8,037 bases of DNA from assembly GCA_030622585.1 (NCBI GenBank), contig JAUXFZ010000089.1, positions 1 to 8,037 on the forward strand. Reading direction: 5' to 3'. Below, piece by piece: positions 1 to 6,231 of the stretch; position 1 is the stretch's first letter; the number at the start of each line of letters is the position of its first letter. A model generated the notes under the pieces. The model saw nothing but the letters and a program-made list of their open reading frames with translations. It searched no databases and was not told the DNA's origin. This stretch comes from Myxococcales bacterium (GTDB taxonomy: Bacteria > Myxococcota_A > Polyangia > Polyangiales > Houyiibacteriaceae). The translations under genes were made by a program, and so were the position numbers.

Positions 1-1218
1 CCGACCGAGGCGCAGGAGCCGGCGACGAGCAGTGCCGAAACTGACCCGGAACAAGGCCAAGCGAATGCGGACACGGGTGCAACCGGCAAGTACTCGCCAG
101 TGAAAGCGCGCGCGCGTGACTTCTACGCACCGAACAGCGAGGATCTCGGGCCCGACGAGATGCGGCTGATCGCGTGCGGTACGGGCATGCCGACCGCGCG
201 TCCGAAGCAGGCAGCATCATGCTGGGTGCTTGAGCTCGGGAATGGGGACAAATTCATCTTCGACGTCGGCACCGGATCGGCAGAGCGCATCTCGGCTCTC
301 CAGATCCCCTACAACTACCTCGACAAGGTCTTCCTGAGCCACCTGCACACGGACCACTTCGGCGACCTCGACGCACTGTTCGTCGGTGGTGCGCTGGCGG
401 GACGTCAGAAGCCGCTTCGCGTTTGGGGACCGAGCGGCGCGACACCGGAGAGAGGCACGAAATATGCGCTCGATCACTTGCGCAAGGCGCTCACGTGGGA
501 CCTCGACGGGCGCCAGGGCCTCACCGATCCGCGTGGATACCATTTGGATGTCACCGAGTTTGATTACACGGGCGTCAATGAGATCGTCTACCAAGAGAAC
601 GGTGTGACGATTCGTACGATCCCCGCCATCCACGCTCTGGACGGCCCGGTGAGCTTCATCGTCGAGTGGAATGGTTTCAAATTCGTGTTCGGCGGGGATA
701 CCTATCCCAACAAGTGGTTCGTGAAGTACGCAAAGGACGCCGACCTCGCGATTCACGAATGTTTCGTCGCCGTTCCCGACATGATCGAGAAGTTCAAGTT
801 CACCCCGGAAAGCGCCCTGGCAGTGGGCACCCAAATCCACACCGCGCCTGAAGCGTTCGGCAAGGTGATGTCGATCATCAAGCCCCGCATGGCGGTCGCC
901 TATCACTTCTTCAAGGACTTCGTCACCACGGGGGCAATCAACGATCGCATCCGCACCACCTACGACGGTCCGTTAAGTCTCTCGATCGACTACATGGTCT
1001 GGAACATCACCAAGGACGATATTCGCGTGCGTATGGCAATCGTCGACGAGGACGTCTGGCCGCCACCCGCCACCGACAAGCCGCAACTTCCCGATCCATC
1101 GAAGAGGGTCCCTTATTCCGACATGATCTCGAACGGCCGGCTCGACATGAAGAAGGTCCTTCAGCCCACATACGACGAGATCAACAGGCAATACGGGACC
1201 CACGAAACCCAGGAGTGA
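1..1218 (+). CDS. MBL-fold metallohydrolase, GntH-named family (5' end outside window)
   Basis: This is a metallo-beta-lactamase-fold hydrolase of the RNase Z/ElaC-like type; its substrate is unknown. The metal-binding signature HLHTDH is at 340-357. Further likely ligands are the His at 631-633 (IHALDG), the Asp at 697-699 (GGDTYP), the His at 754-756 (IHECF) and the His at 904-906 (AYHFF), so the active site looks complete. The frame is open from base 1. The first 33 codons are a Thr/Glu/Ala-rich low-complexity stretch, like the linker after a signal peptide or lipoprotein signal, so the true start is probably left of the window and the protein probably exported. A GTG at 100 is the first possible start inside the window, but it has no convincing ribosome binding site. 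The sequence closely resembles proteins named GntH (guanitoxin biosynthesis MBL-fold hydrolase) in public annotation. That is a family label from memory, and nothing else here suggests guanitoxin production. The gene ends 9 bases before the convergent TMEM175 remnant. Confidence 0.88.
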   Translation, partial: PTEAQEPATSSAETDPEQGQANADTGATGKYSPVKARARDFYAPNSEDLGPDEMRLIACGTGMPTARPKQAASCWVLELGNGDKFIFDVGTGSAERISALQIPYNYLDKVFLSHLHTDHFGDLDALFVGGALAGRQKPLRVWGPSGATPERGTKYALDHLRKALTWDLDGRQGLTDPRGYHLDVTEFDYTGVNEIVYQENGVTIRTIPAIHALDGPVSFIVEWNGFKFVFGGDTYPNKWFVKYAKDADLAIHECFVAVPDMIEKFKFTPESALAVGTQIHTAPEAFGKVMSIIKPRMAVAYHFFKDFVTTGAINDRIRTTYDGPLSLSIDYMVWNITKDDIRVRMAIVDEDVWPPPATDKPQLPDPSKRVPYSDMISNGRLDMKKVLQPTYDEINRQYGTHETQE

Positions 1219-1227
1219 CGGCCGGCG

Positions 1228-1770
1228 TTAGGTATCGCCCCTAGCTTGCCCACCATGTACAGGCGCGCGGAGGTAGTGGTACACGAAGATCGCAGGCATC
1301 AACAGAAAGACCGAGACGCCAGCGCCCGTGTCGACCGTCGAGACGACGACGCCTGCGACGATGACCCCGGAGAAGAGCGCAAGCTTCGGAGCGACGGGCC
1401 GACCTAGGCGCGCGATCGAGGAGCCCTCTTTCGGGCCCAGGTAACGCGCCGCATGCGCCCACGCCCAAGAATAGATCAAAACGACGGCTAGGTTCACCCC
1501 CCCGAAGAGCGCAACGCCCCACCATGCAGTGCGATGCGCCCCCATCACCTGCGTGACGAACGGTAGGAGCGTGACCGGGAGTAGATACAGCACGTTGAGC
1601 ACTTTGATCGGTCGATCGATGCTGCGAAAGCTTCCGAACAGCACGGTGTGCTGAATCCAATAGGACGCCACGATGCAGAACGAGACGAAGTACACCAAGA
1701 GCTGGTGTGCCGAGTTTCTGCGGATCTCCTCGAACTCCGCAGTCGAAACGTCCAGAGCAATCCCAAGACG
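1228..1770 (-). pseudogene. TMEM175-family (DUF1211) potassium channel, 5'-truncated remnant
   Basis: The minus-strand frame encodes the C-terminal two thirds of a bacterial TMEM175-type channel. The recognisable part starts near FEEIRRNSAHQLL and continues with YFVSFCIVASYWIQHTVLF, the family's SF...YW..H signature. After it come the conserved LNVLYLLPVTLLPF helix and two further hydrophobic segments (AWWGVALFGGVNLAVVLIY and the last 40 residues). Bacterial members have six helices per subunit, and helix 1 carries an R...FSD motif essential to the pore. Helices 1 and 2 and that motif are absent. The frame stays open to an ATG at 1846-1848, but about 25 of those N-terminal residues are only the antisense of the sulfatase sequence, so they are not channel sequence. 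The truncation point, about 1760-1775, coincides with the truncation of the sulfatase. A working channel is unlikely. There are no internal stops, so the damage may be recent. Confidence 0.75.
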
Positions 1771-1775
1771 TTGAT
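1760..1775. other. Breakpoint joining two 5'-truncated divergent genes
   Basis: Left of this point the minus strand encodes TMEM175 sequence; right of it the plus strand encodes sulfatase sequence. Each protein begins abruptly in the middle of its family alignment, and the missing parts would both have lain in the lost interval. No insertion sequence, target-site duplication or long repeat is visible at the point. The simplest reading is one deletion across a divergently transcribed pair that removed both promoters and both N-terminal coding regions. A metagenome assembly join would look the same. The position is estimated from family knowledge and may be off by 10-20 bases. Confidence 0.6.
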
Positions 1776-2313
1776 GCCCATTACGCGCGAACCGGATACG
1801 CCGCTCTACCGCAAGCAGTGGGACGTCCAGCTGCCAAAGAGCCGCCATGAATCATTCGACAAGAAGGGGCGTCCGTCTGCCCACACGGACTACCAATTGG
1901 CGCGCGCTGCGATGGTCGGCAACTTCCCCGACGAGGACGGGCGCTGGAAGCGCCTGTTGAACTACTACTTGAACTGCATCCGCCAATCGGACCGGGCAGT
2001 CGAACGCATACTGGACGAGCTCGAGGCCCTGGGCCTCACGCACAACACGATCGTTGTGATGACATCCGATCATGGCGAGCTCGGTGGCGGCCACGGGACC
2101 CACGGAAAGGGTGCGACCGCCTACCGGGAGCAGAACAACGTGCCGCTGATCATCTCCCACCCGGCCTATCCGCAGACCCACGGGCAGCGGTGCGAGGCGT
2201 TGACCTCGCACGTTGATCTCGCGCCGACCCTCGTTGCGTGGACGGGCGTGGACGATGGCAGCTTCCTGCCCGGTGAGGACGCCGACTGGGTTGCCACGAC
2301 GTTCGACCCGTAG
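1771..2313 (+). pseudogene. Sulfatase (alkaline-phosphatase superfamily), fragment missing both ends
   Basis: This is the central to C-terminal part of a type I sulfatase, a family that hydrolyses sulfate esters. From about 1771 the frame reads MPITREPDTPLYRKQWD, then NYYLNCIRQSDRAVERILDELE, typical of the helix before the second metal-binding motif. The motif TSDHGELGGGHG follows, with Asp at 2068-2070 and His at 2071-2073, then HGKGATAYRE with its conserved Lys at 2107-2109 and VPLIISHP. DLAPTLVAWTG begins at about 2218. The N-terminal half is missing, including the CxPxR motif whose Cys becomes formylglycine and the first metal-binding Asp pair, so it cannot be an active sulfatase. The 3' end also looks early: after LPGEDADW the frame stops at 2311-2313, where family members usually continue for 100 or more residues. 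The frame is open upstream to an ATG at 1648, but that stretch is antisense to the TMEM175 remnant. Confidence 0.78.
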
Positions 2314-2341
2314 GCGACGGACATCCTATCCCAACAGGAAG

Positions 2342-2361
2342 AGCCCGATCGAAGCCGGGCT
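2342..2361. terminator. Weak hairpin after the sulfatase remnant
   Basis: AGCCCG at 2342-2347 pairs with CGGGCT at 2356-2361 around an 8-base loop. It lies 28 bases after the sulfatase stop, in the 128-base gap before the TetR gene. It is not followed by a T-run (the next bases are TGAATCG), so it is at best a weak or factor-assisted terminator and may be chance. Confidence 0.2.
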
Positions 2362-2407
2362 TGAATCGCGGTGCATGGTATTGAGGATCGCGCCTGAAAA
2401 ACAGGGG

Positions 2408-2436
2408 TTGACGTCTTGACCGAGCGGTCTAGTAGT
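2408..2436 (+). promoter_or_regulatory. Candidate promoter of the tetR-RND operon
   Basis: TTGACG at 2408-2413 matches the sigma-70 -35 box at five of six bases. At 16-17 bases spacing, TAGTAG (2430-2435) or AGTAGT (2431-2436) gives only a 3/6 match to the -10 box. Transcription would then begin at about 2442, which is the ATG itself, so the message could be leaderless. In agreement, no purine-rich ribosome binding site lies at normal distance; only GGGGT directly touches the ATG. The palindromic operator fills the spacer. Confidence 0.4.
2415..2432. promoter_or_regulatory. TetR/NemR-type operator palindrome
   Basis: CTTGACCGAGCGGTCTAG is an imperfect inverted repeat with perfect GACCG/CGGTC half-sites around a 2-base centre; apart from that centre, one pair mismatches in the outer part. 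It resembles the operator of E. coli NemR, remembered as TAGACC-N4-GGTCTA: the right arm here is GGTCTA and the left arm differs by one base (TTGACC). It ends 9 bases before the ATG of a NemR-like gene and lies between the candidate -35 and -10, where a bound dimer would block RNA polymerase. Negative autoregulation of the whole operon is the natural inference. Confidence 0.6.
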
Positions 2437-2441
2437 GGGGT

Positions 2442-3062
2442 ATGGCGATTGTCGATACCCGGCAGCGACTCATCGAGGCGGCCGCCCAATTGGTGCACTC
2501 GCGGGGTTACAACGCCGTCGGCGTGAAGGAGGTCTGCGAAGCCGCGGACTCCAACAAGGGGAGCTTCTACCACTTCTTCGACTCGAAGGAGGCGCTGATG
2601 GGAGCCGTCCTTTCCCAGCATCGAGATAGACTTCGCGCCGTCCGCGGAGCCCTTCCGCGGAACGCACGGGGGATCGAGCAGCTTCCGATGATGTACGATG
2701 CGGCCGCCTCCTATATTGTAGCGCAGTACGAGGAGTCTGGACACGTGCAGGGCTGCCCGATCGGCAGCGTTGGCGCCGAGATCGCCACCCAAAGCGAAGC
2801 GATCCGTCAAGCGGTCGCCGACGTATTCGACGAAATGACCTCCGCTGTCGAGGAGCTCGTAGAGCGAGCGGTCGAAGAAGGCGATCTCGCTCGCGGGACA
2901 GACGCCAAGGCCCTGGCTCAGCGACTGCTCGCCTACTTCCAGGGCGCCATCTTGCTGGCCAAATCCAAGAATGACCCCGGCATGATGCAGGAGCTCCGGA
3001 ACGGCTACCTGCAATTGCTCGGACTCGATGCCAACAACCCCAAACGTCAGAGATCGTCATGA
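2442..3062 (+). CDS. TetR/AcrR-family transcriptional repressor, NemR-like
   Basis: This 206-residue one-domain regulator is of normal TetR length. Residues 6-52 form the DNA-binding domain: TRQRLIEAAAQLVHSRGYNA, then VKEVCEAAD, then the recognition-helix hallmark NKGSFYHFFDSKEAL. The rest is the helical ligand-binding and dimerisation domain, with the segment HVQGCPIGSVGAEI, which aligns with ISGCLTVKLSAEV of E. coli NemR. Cys105 and Lys174 (in ILLAKSKND) then match NemR Cys106 and Lys175, the pair known to sense hypochlorite and reactive electrophiles, so redox or electrophile sensing is possible. The same positions are common in this subfamily, so the ligand cannot be named. The ATG at 2442 is preferred because helix 1 starts within six residues of it. 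The gene overlaps the RND transporter by ATGA at 3059-3062, which suggests translational coupling and that this transporter cassette is its target. Confidence 0.95.
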   Translation: MAIVDTRQRLIEAAAQLVHSRGYNAVGVKEVCEAADSNKGSFYHFFDSKEALMGAVLSQHRDRLRAVRGALPRNARGIEQLPMMYDAAASYIVAQYEESGHVQGCPIGSVGAEIATQSEAIRQAVADVFDEMTSAVEELVERAVEEGDLARGTDAKALAQRLLAYFQGAILLAKSKNDPGMMQELRNGYLQLLGLDANNPKRQRSS

Positions 3063-5425
3063 CCGAACCCACGATGCCGACGAACGGACACCGCGTCCGA
3101 GCCTACACGGACTTCCTGTTCAAATGGCGATGGCTCGTCCTCGTCGGCACGCTCGGCATCGGCGCACTCGCGGCAAGCGGGGGGCGCTTCATCGAGTTCA
3201 AGAACGACTATCAGTACTTCTTCCGTGAGGACAATCCGCAGCTGCGGGCCTTCGAGGACCTGCAGGAGATCTACACCAAGAACGACAACATCCTGATCGT
3301 CGTGGCGCCCGACTCGGGCAAGGTGTTCGGGTCCGACACGCTCGCGGCCGTGGGCGAGATCACCGACCGCGCATGGCAGCTGCCGTTCGCCACGCGGGTC
3401 GATTCGATCACGAACTTCCAGTACTCGCATGCTGAAGAGGACGATTTGATCGTCGACGACCTGGTCGATCTCGAGCGAGAATACACACGCGACGAGCTCG
3501 CTGAGCTCGAAGCGATCGCCCTTGCGGAGCCGCTTCTCAAGCGCCGGCTGATCTCGGACGAAGCCCATGTCACCGCGATCTTCGTGCGGCACACTCTTCC
3601 CCGCGAGAAATCCGACGAGGCGACCCGCGCCGCCCTCGCCACGCGAGAGCTCGTTGCCGACATCGAGAGCAAGTACCCGGGCCACACGGTGTACCTCACC
3701 GGGGGCGTGATGCTGTCGAACGCGTTCTTCGAGGCGTCGGTGCAGGACCTGTCGACGCTAGTCCCTCTCATGTACCTGGTTCTCCTGATCACCGCGCTTC
3801 TATTCCTGCGTTCGTTCTGGGGAATGCTGATCACGCTGGTGATCATCATGCTCTCGGCGTCAACAGCCATGGGGATCGCGGGCTGGATTGGCATCCCGCT
3901 CACGCCGCCAAGCTCGGGCGCTCCAACGGTGATCATGACGCTCGCGGTCGCCGACAGTGTTCACCTCCTCGTCACGCTCTTCCAATCGATGAAAAAGGGG
4001 TTGAGCAAGAAGGAAGCGATGACGGAGAGTCTCCGAATCAACCTGGGGCCCGTGTTTCTGACCAGCCTCACGACCTGCATCGGGCTCTTGGGCCTGAACT
4101 TGAGCGACGTCCGCCCCTTCAACGATCTCGGCAACATCGCGACGATGGGCGTGACAGCCGCCTTCATCTACACCCTCGTTGCATTGCCGGTCCTGGTTGC
4201 GATTTTCCCAATTCGCGCGAGCAAGAAGGTGGTCGCAGAGCGTTCGACTCCGGTCGTCAAGCTCGGCGAGCTCGTCATCGCCAAACGAAGGGGCCTCCTG
4301 GGGTTTGGCGTGATCGCGATCGCTTTCCTCAGCGTGATGGTCACCCGCAACGAGCTCAACGACGAGTTCGTCAAGTACTTCGATGAGAGCTTCGCGTTCC
4401 GGACCGACACCGACTTCACGAGCGAGAACCTTTCGGGCATCTACACAATGGAGTTCTCATTGGGCTCGGGCGAAGAAGGCGGTATCGCGAACCCGGACTA
4501 CCTCGCGGACGTGGACGCCTTCGCCAACTGGGCGAGAACGCAGCCCGACGTCCAACACGTGTTCACGATCACCGATACGTTCAAGCGTCTCAACAAGAAC
4601 ATGCACGCGGACGATCCCGAATGGTACGCCTTGCCCAAGGAGCGTGACCTCGCCGCGCAGTATCTGCTGCTCTACGAGATGTCCCTGCCCTACGGACTCG
4701 ACCTCAACGACACGATCAACATCGAGAAGTCATCGACCCGGTTGATCGTCACTGTCGACAATGTGACGGCTGTCCGTATGCGAGAGCTGCAGGGCCAATC
4801 CGAGGAATGGCTGCACGCCAACACACCCGAACACATGTGGACCGTCCCCGCCTCCACAAATCTCATGTTCTCACACATCTCCGAGCGCAACATCAAAAGC
4901 TCACTGATCGCCGCGTTCATCGCGCTCGGGCTGATCGCCATCATCCTAATGATCGCGTTCCGAAGCGTTAAGTTCGGTGCGCTGAGCATCCTGCCCAACT
5001 TGGCCCCTGCGTTGATGGCGTTCGGGATTTGGGGCATGGCTGTCGGGAAGATCGACGTCGGTAACGCGATCGTCACCACCATGGCGCTCGGCATCATCGT
5101 CGATGACAGCGTTCACTTTCTGAGCAAATACCTTCGCGCGCGCCGTGAGGGCGGAATGAGCTCCGAGGAAGCTGTGCGCTACGCCTTTTCGACCGTGGGT
5201 ACCGCACTCGTCGTGACCTCGTTCATCCTCGTCGCCGGATTCTTGATCCTCAGCCTTTCCCCGTTCGGTCTCAACGCTGGTATGGGCGTATTGACCGCTA
5301 TCGTTCTGCTCGTTGCGCTTGGTGCGGACCTTCTATTCTTGCCACCACTGCTCATGCAGATCGACAAAGCCCCAAGCTTGTCTCCGAAGTCCGTTCCCTC
5401 GCACGCCGGGGCGCCCGCCCAATGA
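3059..5425 (+). CDS. MMPL/RND-family inner-membrane transporter
   Basis: This 788-residue transporter has the duplicated RND layout. Helix 1 is at about 20-40, a large periplasmic loop at 43-228, helices 2-6 between 232 and 385, helix 7 at about 411-429, a second periplasmic loop at 430-612, and helices 8-12 between 614 and 767. Proton-relay acidic residues are visible in helix 4 (VADSVH, Asp299) and helix 10 (VDDSVH, Asp682/Asp683), the duplicated signature of MMPL and HpnN-like members, so it should be a working proton-driven pump. At under 800 residues it is shorter than the AcrB-type drug pumps (about 1,040) and matches the lipid-exporting MMPL/HpnN group. No membrane-fusion protein or TolC gene is adjacent; a LolA-like protein and an outer-membrane barrel follow instead. 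Cargo is probably a lipid or other hydrophobic molecule (inference). The ATG overlaps the tetR stop, and the gene stops 20 bases before the LolA-like start. Confidence 0.94.
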   Translation: MTEPTMPTNGHRVRAYTDFLFKWRWLVLVGTLGIGALAASGGRFIEFKNDYQYFFREDNPQLRAFEDLQEIYTKNDNILIVVAPDSGKVFGSDTLAAVGEITDRAWQLPFATRVDSITNFQYSHAEEDDLIVDDLVDLEREYTRDELAELEAIALAEPLLKRRLISDEAHVTAIFVRHTLPREKSDEATRAALATRELVADIESKYPGHTVYLTGGVMLSNAFFEASVQDLSTLVPLMYLVLLITALLFLRSFWGMLITLVIIMLSASTAMGIAGWIGIPLTPPSSGAPTVIMTLAVADSVHLLVTLFQSMKKGLSKKEAMTESLRINLGPVFLTSLTTCIGLLGLNLSDVRPFNDLGNIATMGVTAAFIYTLVALPVLVAIFPIRASKKVVAERSTPVVKLGELVIAKRRGLLGFGVIAIAFLSVMVTRNELNDEFVKYFDESFAFRTDTDFTSENLSGIYTMEFSLGSGEEGGIANPDYLADVDAFANWARTQPDVQHVFTITDTFKRLNKNMHADDPEWYALPKERDLAAQYLLLYEMSLPYGLDLNDTINIEKSSTRLIVTVDNVTAVRMRELQGQSEEWLHANTPEHMWTVPASTNLMFSHISERNIKSSLIAAFIALGLIAIILMIAFRSVKFGALSILPNLAPALMAFGIWGMAVGKIDVGNAIVTTMALGIIVDDSVHFLSKYLRARREGGMSSEEAVRYAFSTVGTALVVTSFILVAGFLILSLSPFGLNAGMGVLTAIVLLVALGADLLFLPPLLMQIDKAPSLSPKSVPSHAGAPAQ

Positions 5426-5432
5426 TTGCCAC

Positions 5433-5438
5433 AAGGAG
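5433..5438 (+). promoter_or_regulatory. Ribosome binding site deciding the LolA-like start
   Basis: AAGGAG lies 7 bases before the ATG at 5446. It favours that start over the in-frame ATG at 5422, which overlaps the RND stop (ATGA) but has no such site and would put eight extra residues before the signal peptide. Confidence 0.8.
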
Positions 5439-5445
5439 AAATTCG

Positions 5446-6231
5446 ATGAAGCGTTCGTTTGCCCCATTTGTGCTCGTTGCGATGCTCGTCCCGACCCTGG
5501 CCTTCGCTGGCCCTGCCGAAGACAAGGGCCTCGAGATCGCCACCGAAGCCGACCGTCGGGATACCGGCTTTGGCGACACTACGTCGGACATGCTGATGGT
5601 CCTCCGCAACAAGCGCGGTCAAGAAAGCAGGCGCGAGCTCGAGATCCGGACCCTCGAAGTCGATGGAGACGGCGACAAGTCGTTGACGATCTTCCATAGC
5701 CCGCGTGATGTGCGGGGCACCGCCTTGCTGACGTACTCGCACGGGGTGAAGGCGGACGACCAGTGGCTCTACCTGCCGGCGCTTCGGCGGGTAAAACGTA
5801 TCGCCTCGAACAACAAGTCCGGTCCGTTCATGGGCTCCGAGTTCGCGTACGAGGATCTCTCTTCGCAGGAAATCGAGAAGTACACGTACAAGTACATCAA
5901 GGACGAGAAAGTCGGAGGCATCGATTGCTTCCTCATCGAACGCTACCCGGTCGATAAGGATTCCGGGTACACCAAGCAGCAGGCATGGCTCGACAAGGAC
6001 GAGTACCGTGCGCGCAAGATCGACTACTACGACCGCAAGGGACAGCTCCTCAAGACCCTCACGCCGACCAAGTACGGCAAGTTTCTCGGCAAGTATTGGC
6101 GTGCCCACAAGATGCACATGGTCAACCACCAAACCGCCAAGAGCACCGACCTCGTCTGGAGCAAGTTCAAGTTCAAGACCGGCCTCAAGGATGACGATTT
6201 CACCCGCACGCGCCTAACCCAGGTCCTTTGA
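5446..6231 (+). CDS. LolA-like outer-membrane lipoprotein-sorting family protein, periplasmic
   Basis: This 261-residue exported protein starts with a clear Sec signal peptide: MKRS, a hydrophobic core to residue 18, and cleavage after AFA at about residue 21. No lipobox Cys is present, so it should be soluble in the periplasm. The rest fits the LolA-like family often annotated as outer membrane lipoprotein-sorting protein. The diagnostic segment is at about 107-137: WLYLPALRRVKRI, then GPFMGSEFAYEDL. It is followed by YKYIKDEKVGGIDCFLIER and a strand-rich, lysine-rich C-terminal half. Family members have an open half-barrel that binds acyl chains. True LolA is shorter (about 180 residues) and works with LolCDE; this one sits between an RND pump gene and a barrel gene, so a shuttle for the pump's cargo is the likely role (inference). 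The single Cys at about 161 probably makes no internal disulfide. The ATG at 5446 was chosen for its AAGGAG site and signal peptide. Confidence 0.9.
   Translation: MKRSFAPFVLVAMLVPTLAFAGPAEDKGLEIATEADRRDTGFGDTTSDMLMVLRNKRGQESRRELEIRTLEVDGDGDKSLTIFHSPRDVRGTALLTYSHGVKADDQWLYLPALRRVKRIASNNKSGPFMGSEFAYEDLSSQEIEKYTYKYIKDEKVGGIDCFLIERYPVDKDSGYTKQQAWLDKDEYRARKIDYYDRKGQLLKTLTPTKYGKFLGKYWRAHKMHMVNHQTAKSTDLVWSKFKFKTGLKDDDFTRTRLTQVL

Noticed and set aside
1228..1848. Intact 206-residue membrane protein on the minus strand
   Set aside because: The first 25 or so residues are the antisense of conserved sulfatase sequence, and the first two TMEM175 helices with the FSD motif are missing.
2416..2421. TTGACC as an alternative -35 box
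   Set aside because: It lies within the operator palindrome and would place the -10 at or after the start codon; TTGACG at 2408 fits better.
5422..5445. ATG at 5422 overlapping the RND stop (ATGA) as start of the LolA-like gene
   Set aside because: The ATG at 5446 has AAGGAG 7 bases upstream and begins a textbook signal peptide; the upstream start has neither advantage.
5179..6132. Long minus-strand open frame opposite the end of the RND gene and the LolA-like gene
   Set aside because: Its translation resembles no family, and it lies opposite well-supported plus-strand genes; high-GC codon use produces such shadow frames. The same holds for minus-strand frames at 217-906, 2166-3014, 3047-3685, 6657-7181 and 7221-8006.
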